Of a stretch of DNA of 16,594 bases, positions 12,812 to 16,594 are shown piece by piece. The notes beneath the pieces were generated by a model, which worked only from the letters and a program-made list of their open reading frames with translations, was not told where the DNA came from and made no database searches. The DNA comes from Chloroflexota bacterium (GTDB lineage: Bacteria; Chloroflexota; Anaerolineae; B4-G1; SLSP01). The first letter of the stretch is position 1. Every line of letters begins with the position of its first letter. Position numbers and translations under genes: made by a program. The stretch spans positions 1 through 16,594 of the forward strand of contig JAKJAE010000025.1 of assembly GCA_022707665.1 (NCBI GenBank), written 5' to 3'.

Positions 12812-13876
12812 TCAGTCGAAAATACCCAGATCCCACTCGGGCAGATAATGAAGCTCGAAGCCCACATCGGTGAACCGCATGGGAAGCCACATGTAGCGCC
12901 CATCGATCGCGTTTTCCGGGCGCCATAGATCGAACATCGCGATATAGGCATCGCGCTTCCCGACCACGGGCAGGATGAATGTGCTCTGTCCCCCAAAGGT
13001 GGTGTCGCGTCCCTCGCCGACGCACGGGTTGCCCAGCTCCGTCCAGGGCCCCCAGATCGAGTCAGCTACGGCGCTGCGCGCAGCGTTCGGTGCCCAACCC
13101 GTGCAGTCCGATCCAATGAAGTAGTACCTCCCCTTCCGCTTACAGATCGCCGGAGCTTCCATATAGCGCTTGGGGAAAACCCGTATGTACTTCCCCACTG
13201 GTGCCAGATAATCCTCCGTGAGCTGCGAGATGTGCAGCGTGCTGTTCTCTTCGGATGCGTGGAGGTGGTAGGCCCTGCCATCGTCATCGACAAACAGCGT
13301 CATGTCCCGTGCCATCTGCCCGCCAGCGAAATCCCGCCCCAGAAGGTTGACCTGGTCGATATCCTCGGTAAAGCTACCGTTGAACTCGCGCTCAATAGAA
13401 GCCGGATCGATCGCCACCTTCTGCGCAGGTGTGGCATTCACGGGCCACACACCGGCGTTAGGGCGGAACGACCGGAGGAAGGTGTAGGGGCCCGTCACTC
13501 GATCGCTGACCGCGATGCCGCTGCGAGCAGCACGATAGCCCTGCCCCTTGAGCTCGAGGTGAAACCACATCACGAAGGTGCCGGTCGTGGCGTTATGGAT
13601 CACCTTGGGGCGCTCGATGACACACCCCCGTGTGATATCGCTCTGGGGATCATCGGAGACGTGCAGGGCGATCCCCTGGTCCTCCCAGTTGTAGAGGTCC
13701 CGTGATGCGTAGCAGTGCACGCCAACCAGCGCCTTGTTCCCGGCACGGCCCTCGATCTTGTGCTCGCCGAACCAATAGTAGGTACCCTCGTGGTACAGGA
13801 GACCGCCTCCGTGGGCGTTGATGTGGGTCCCGTTGGTATCAGGCCACAGGGCGCCAGGATAGAAAGAGGTTAGCAT
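12812..13876 (-). CDS. Glycoside hydrolase family 43 protein, exo-beta-1,3-galactanase-like, apparently cytoplasmic
   Basis: A 354-residue five-bladed beta-propeller glycosidase. It starts with WPDTNGTHINAHGGGLLYH (11-29), the blade-1 signature of the galactanase-type GH43 proteins; ERPKVIHN (88-95) and MWFH follow, then ARDMTLFVDDDG (189-200) with Asp191, and MEAPAICKRKGRYYFI (239-254) with the probable general acid Glu240. CTGWAPN (258-264) is also typical. Galactanase-type members often lack a standard Asp base, so catalytic residues need structural alignment. There is no signal peptide or carbohydrate-binding module, so it should act on imported oligosaccharides inside the cell. It starts 4 bases after the aldo/keto reductase stop, with only a weak AGGG upstream, pointing to translational coupling. 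Its 3' end is 65 bases before the broken molybdenum hydroxylase. Subfamily and substrate are inferred. Confidence 0.85.
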   Translation of the reverse strand: MLTSFYPGALWPDTNGTHINAHGGGLLYHEGTYYWFGEHKIEGRAGNKALVGVHCYASRDLYNWEDQGIALHVSDDPQSDITRGCVIERPKVIHNATTGTFVMWFHLELKGQGYRAARSGIAVSDRVTGPYTFLRSFRPNAGVWPVNATPAQKVAIDPASIEREFNGSFTEDIDQVNLLGRDFAGGQMARDMTLFVDDDGRAYHLHASEENSTLHISQLTEDYLAPVGKYIRVFPKRYMEAPAICKRKGRYYFIGSDCTGWAPNAARSAVADSIWGPWTELGNPCVGEGRDTTFGGQSTFILPVVGKRDAYIAMFDLWRPENAIDGRYMWLPMRFTDVGFELHYLPEWDLGIFD

Positions 13877-13880
13877 ATCC

Positions 13881-14813
13881 CTATTGTCCTGTCACTGAGT
13901 CCGAGTGCGCGAAGATCTCAACCAGGCGTTGCCGGATGCCCGGCGGCAACGGAGGGCGATGGAACGATGCGATGTTTTCCCTGAGATGTTCAAGACTTCC
14001 CGTGCCCGAAAGGATCACGTGTGTGCCAGGCTCCTCGCGGCAGAACCGGTAGGCAGCATCGGGCAGACTTGCGGCATGCCCATCCCGCACCAGAAAACCC
14101 AGTGGATCGTCCCTATCGACATCTGCCGGATCGAGCTGCCCGCGGGCTATGAGCGTGTCCAACACCTCCACCAGCTTCGCAGGTTGGCTCAGCGCACGGC
14201 GTACAGCGAACATCACGAGCACGCCGATGTTCTTGGCGATGGTCTGCTTGAAGACGCGCTCCCGGGCGGATTGGTTGAGCAGGTTGAAGCCCACCATCAT
14301 CACATCCCAGACGTCGTCCTGTAACGCGCGTTGGGCCATCGCGTGTCCCGGATCATCATTCCAGCGCTCGGTGATCCCAAGAAAACGGATTTTCCCCTCA
14401 TCGCGAAGGCTGAGCATCTCAGGCACGATCTCCGCCGCCAGGTGCTCATAGTCTTCCAGGATCACCCCGTGCAGGTGGTAGATGTCGACGTAATCCATAC
14501 GAAGCCGCTTGAGGCTCGCTTCGAGGCTCTGGCGCACGTCGGCCCGCGTGATCTGCCTGCCGGTGCTCTTCTTCGTGGACACAACGTAGCTGCCACGGTC
14601 CCGTCCCCGGACGGCCTCGCCGACAATGGCCTCTGTCCCATACGCTTCTGCCGTATCGATGCAGGTAATGCCGGCGTCCAGCGCCTCGCGAACGATGGCA
14701 ATAGACTCTGCGTCACTCTTCCCGGCACTCTGCCCGATCCTGCTCGGTCCGCCGGCACCGATTCCCATAACGGTGACCTCGAGACCGGTGCCCCCCAGTA
14801 TCCTTGTCTCCAC
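13881..14813 (-). CDS. Aldo/keto reductase
   Basis: A 310-residue NAD(P)H-dependent oxidoreductase of the AKR superfamily, a (beta/alpha)8 barrel reducing aldehydes or ketones. The catalytic tetrad is visible as Asp53 and Tyr58 (CIDTAEAYG), Lys81 (STKK) and His115 (YHLHG). GKIRFLGITERW and the C-terminal ILSGTGSLEHLREN (phosphate-binding end of the cofactor site) are also family features. The start is GTG at 14813 because AAGGAG lies 5 bases before it and the protein then begins METRILGGTGLEV, as family members do; an ATG at 14894 would add 27 unrelated residues and overlap the aldolase stop. It lies 77 bases downstream of the aldolase and 4 bases upstream of the GH43 gene. Reducing an aldehyde released by the aldolase is a plausible role (inference). 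Confidence 0.9.
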   Translation of the reverse strand: METRILGGTGLEVTVMGIGAGGPSRIGQSAGKSDAESIAIVREALDAGITCIDTAEAYGTEAIVGEAVRGRDRGSYVVSTKKSTGRQITRADVRQSLEASLKRLRMDYVDIYHLHGVILEDYEHLAAEIVPEMLSLRDEGKIRFLGITERWNDDPGHAMAQRALQDDVWDVMMVGFNLLNQSARERVFKQTIAKNIGVLVMFAVRRALSQPAKLVEVLDTLIARGQLDPADVDRDDPLGFLVRDGHAASLPDAAYRFCREEPGTHVILSGTGSLEHLRENIASFHRPPLPPGIRQRLVEIFAHSDSVTGQ

Positions 14814-14890
14814 AGTTTCTCCTTCCCTGTTCAATAAAGAGAGCCCGCGACATCCTGACTGGCCCAGGGGACCGGTCCATAATGAACGGT

Positions 14891-15673
14891 TCACTCTGTG
14901 AGATCAATCGCGGCATATTCCTCGCGGGCGGCAGCGCTCAGAAAGGCCGCATCGCTGGCGCACCCCAGGAACTGGAACCCCTGACGGATGCGCATGGAAA
15001 CCTCAGCGCCGCTGAAACAGTACTTGCCAGCCGCCTTGCCGACCTTCCTGGCCGCCCTGAGCACCTCCAACATCGCGGCCTCGTGCTCCGTCCCCGGCCC
15101 CGTGTCCTTGGTCCCCATCGATAGCGCCAGGTCTGCCGGCCCAATGAACCCACCCACAACGCCCTCGACCGAAAGAATTGCCTCGGCGTGCTCGACGGCC
15201 TCGACCGTTTCAATCATCACCATGATTGCCAGGTTATCTTCGGTCCAGGTCTGATAGTCACCATCGATATAGGGCGCCACGCGACTGCCGGCCCAACTGC
15301 GAATGCCACGTGTCGCGTAACGCGTGTTGGAGACCGCGGACTCCGCCTCTTCGACGGAGTTGATCATCGGGACGACGAGGCCAAGCGCCCCGGCGTCGAG
15401 GGTGCGCTGGATCCAGATCGTGTCGTTCCAGGGCACGCGCGCCATCGGCACCGCGCCCCCCAACTGGATTGCGCGAAAACACTGGACCATCGTATCGAAG
15501 CCGACCGGGCTGTGCTCCACATCCACAACCAGCCAGTCCCATCCGACCAACGCCATCGTCTCCGCGACCACCGGCGAGCAGAGCGAGAGCCACGAGCCCA
15601 CGCTCGGCTGCCCAGCGCGTAGCTTGTCCATCATCGGATTTGTCGCGAATTTCGTGATGCCAAGTCCGTTCAC
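14891..15673 (-). CDS. HpcH/HpaI-family class II aldolase (2-oxo-acid aldolase)
   Basis: A 260-residue metal-dependent, pyruvate-forming aldolase of the HpcH/HpaI family (4-hydroxy-2-oxoheptanedioate, 2-keto-3-deoxy-L-rhamnonate or 2-dehydro-3-deoxyglucarate aldolases). Active-site residues are visible: catalytic His54 (VDVEHSP), Arg79 (MARVPWND), metal ligands Glu155 (MIETVEA) and Asp181 (IGPADLALSMG). The loop GIRSWAGSRV (123-132) is in the usual place. Start is GTG at 15673 with GGGAGG 6 bases upstream; an overlapping ATG is out of frame and hits a stop at once. First gene of the minus-strand catabolic run. Expected to split a 2-keto-3-deoxy sugar acid into pyruvate and an aldehyde; the exact substrate cannot be told from the motifs. 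Confidence 0.9.
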   Translation of the reverse strand: MNGLGITKFATNPMMDKLRAGQPSVGSWLSLCSPVVAETMALVGWDWLVVDVEHSPVGFDTMVQCFRAIQLGGAVPMARVPWNDTIWIQRTLDAGALGLVVPMINSVEEAESAVSNTRYATRGIRSWAGSRVAPYIDGDYQTWTEDNLAIMVMIETVEAVEHAEAILSVEGVVGGFIGPADLALSMGTKDTGPGTEHEAAMLEVLRAARKVGKAAGKYCFSGAEVSMRIRQGFQFLGCASDAAFLSAAAREEYAAIDLTE

Positions 15674-15836
15674 ATGAGACCTCCCCCAGGTGTTTGCTGC
15701 AACTGCCAGTGCCTGAGTCTACCTCAGAAAGGCCATGGTGCCATCTCTGTTCGTCGATAGCAGAACTGAGTAGGTGGTGACAGGCTACAGCAACGACATC
15801 GGGACAGGTCCTGTGGCGCACTGTCGGTTCAATAGG

Positions 15837-15868
15837 ATCGACCCTGCGGAAGCGGTTGCAGGGTCGAT
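15837..15868 (-). terminator. Perfect 11-bp inverted repeat downstream of the ABC-2 permease remnant
   Basis: ATCGACCCTGC at 15837-15847 and its exact complement at 15858-15868 enclose a 10-base loop. It lies 24 bases after the minus-strand stop at 15893-15895. Only a short CCTATT follows, so it is a weak intrinsic terminator or a protein-binding palindrome. The rest of 15674-15836, which should hold the promoter of the aldolase operon, shows no convincing -35/-10 pair beyond CTGTCA with a poor TATCGA. Confidence 0.5.
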
Positions 15869-15892
15869 GGATCACTGTGGTACAACGTTGTG

Positions 15893-16480
15893 CTAACTGG
15901 ATGCGCCGGCATAGCGTCGCAGCCCTGTCCGGAAAAGCAGCGGCGCACCCACAAAGAGTAGGGCGGCGAGCAAGACACTGCCGAATCCGTCCCAACCAGT
16001 GCTTCCAGGCTCGGACCAGGGAAGCCCACTATGTACCGGAAGGGCAGGATCGCCGAAGCCCTCTGCAGCAAGCCGGGCAGCAGACGGGTTGGTGCCACCT
16101 GCCCCGCCAGAAGAAAGATCAAGCCATCCTGCAGTGCCAGAAGCGCATCAGCGCGCATTGCCCAGAAGGCCAACAGAGCCAGTGCGTAGCCCCACAGGAA
16201 GCGCAGTGCCCACGCCAGCGCCAACGGCGGGATGAACAGCAGGCCATTCGTCAGCGTGATGGACGCCTCTGGGCGCAACACCAGCGCCAACACCGCCGTC
16301 GCGGGAATGACAGAGAGCATGTAGACCACCTTCCCCGCGACCTCGCTCGACAACGTGTCGAACACGGGTGAGAGGGGGCGCATCAGAAGCTGGTTCATCC
16401 CACCATGAAGAAGAAGCTGCGGTGCTGTACCCAGCTCAACTACGTCGCCCTGATCACGGCCCAACCACCTCTGATGTTCG
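15893..16480 (-). pseudogene. Decayed ABC-2-type transporter permease gene
   Basis: The central part reads as a hydrophobic ABC-2 permease in one frame (about 16398 to 16020): MNQLLMRPLSPVFDTLSSEV, several membrane helices (IPATAVLALVL, LLFIPPLALAWALRFLWG), ALLALQDGLIFLLAGQV and LPFRYIVGFP, the usual order in the DUF990/COG3694-type permeases. After FRYIVGFP the frame turns polar, while the next frame gives SVLLAALLFVGAPLLFRTGLRRYAGASS with a stop at 15893-15895, the normal C-terminal end. One base missing in a CCC run joins them. Upstream, a GGWAVI-like remnant lies in yet another frame with an in-frame TAG (16440-16442) and a shift at a GGG run before MNQLL; the first membrane helices are not recognisable. 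The gene is taken to be non-functional unless the indels are sequencing errors. Confidence 0.75.
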
Positions 16481-16545
16481 TCGTCTCTCCGTACCGTCCG
16501 GGGTGCCCCTGACCTGCACAGGCCGGGCGCACGACAGGCCGTGGC

Positions 16546-16594
16546 TCAACGATCCTCGGTCCTGTCGACCGCGTATCGCAGCCACACGAAGTCC
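16546..16594 (-). CDS. C-terminal end of an unidentified gene entering from the right edge
   Basis: Fifteen codons on the minus strand (DFVWLRYAVDRTEDR) end in TGA at 16548-16546. The stretch is too short to recognise. By position it would be upstream of the ABC-2 permease remnant, so another transporter component is possible, but the residues do not identify one. It may also be a chance open frame. Confidence 0.25.
   Translation of the reverse strand, partial: DFVWLRYAVDRTEDR

Noticed and set aside
15856..16371. Plus-strand open frame rich in Gln and Arg
   Set aside because: It mirrors the hydrophobic ABC-2 permease on the opposite strand, and its composition is an antisense artefact.
1..16594. 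CRISPR arrays, tRNA or rRNA genes, insertion sequences, phage integration sites
   Set aside because: No regularly spaced repeats, cloverleaf-like segments, transposase motifs or flanking terminal repeats were seen on either strand by eye.

Overview
The window is G+C-rich, densely coding bacterial DNA, most likely from Chloroflexota (inference). The case rests on a lipoprotein with a Thr/Pro-rich linker and WGDD-type repeats, a ThiI without a rhodanese domain, an AmaP/Asp23-like membrane protein beside ScpB, a sugar-catabolic cluster with an aconitase X pair, and the general gene mix. No rRNA, tRNA, CRISPR array or transposase was seen.

Left part (1-1385, minus strand): the N-terminal 91 codons of a GT4-type glycosyltransferase run off the left edge. 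Upstream of it in transcription order is a complete D-2-hydroxyacid dehydrogenase. A short divergent intergenic region (1386-1471) separates the latter from a plus-strand run.

Plus-strand run (1472-9424): thiI comes first. After a 140-base gap with a good promoter candidate there is a tight four-gene unit: UbiD-family decarboxylase, AmaP-like membrane protein, ScpB, and a 904-residue protein. The last fuses an extracytoplasmic domain to a MOP-type polysaccharide flippase. The junctions are an 18-base gap, a 4-base GTGA overlap and a 1-base TAATG overlap. A putative lipoprotein with two repeat domains and a concanavalin-like C-terminus follows. A long hairpin (9457-9508) closes the run and is shared with the convergent minus-strand operon.

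Minus-strand catabolic run (transcribed 15673 to 9506): HpcH/HpaI-type aldolase, aldo/keto reductase, GH43 glycosidase (beta-1,3-galactanase-like, apparently cytoplasmic), a broken molybdenum hydroxylase gene, and the large and small subunits of aconitase X. Together these suggest breakdown of an imported oligosaccharide and dehydration, aldol cleavage and reduction of an acid derived from it. The actual substrate cannot be read from the sequence.

Right edge (15893-16594): a decayed ABC-2-type permease gene with frameshifts and an in-frame stop, followed downstream by a perfect 11-bp inverted repeat. Fifteen codons of an unidentified minus-strand gene enter from the right edge.

The most notable points are (1) the flippase fusion with a hexapeptide repeat at its start, (2) the aconitase X / GH43 / aldolase / AKR operon, with a UbiD-family decarboxylase elsewhere in the same window, and (3) two multiply broken genes whose apparent lesions are mostly one-base losses, several in short G/C runs, while neighbouring genes are intact.
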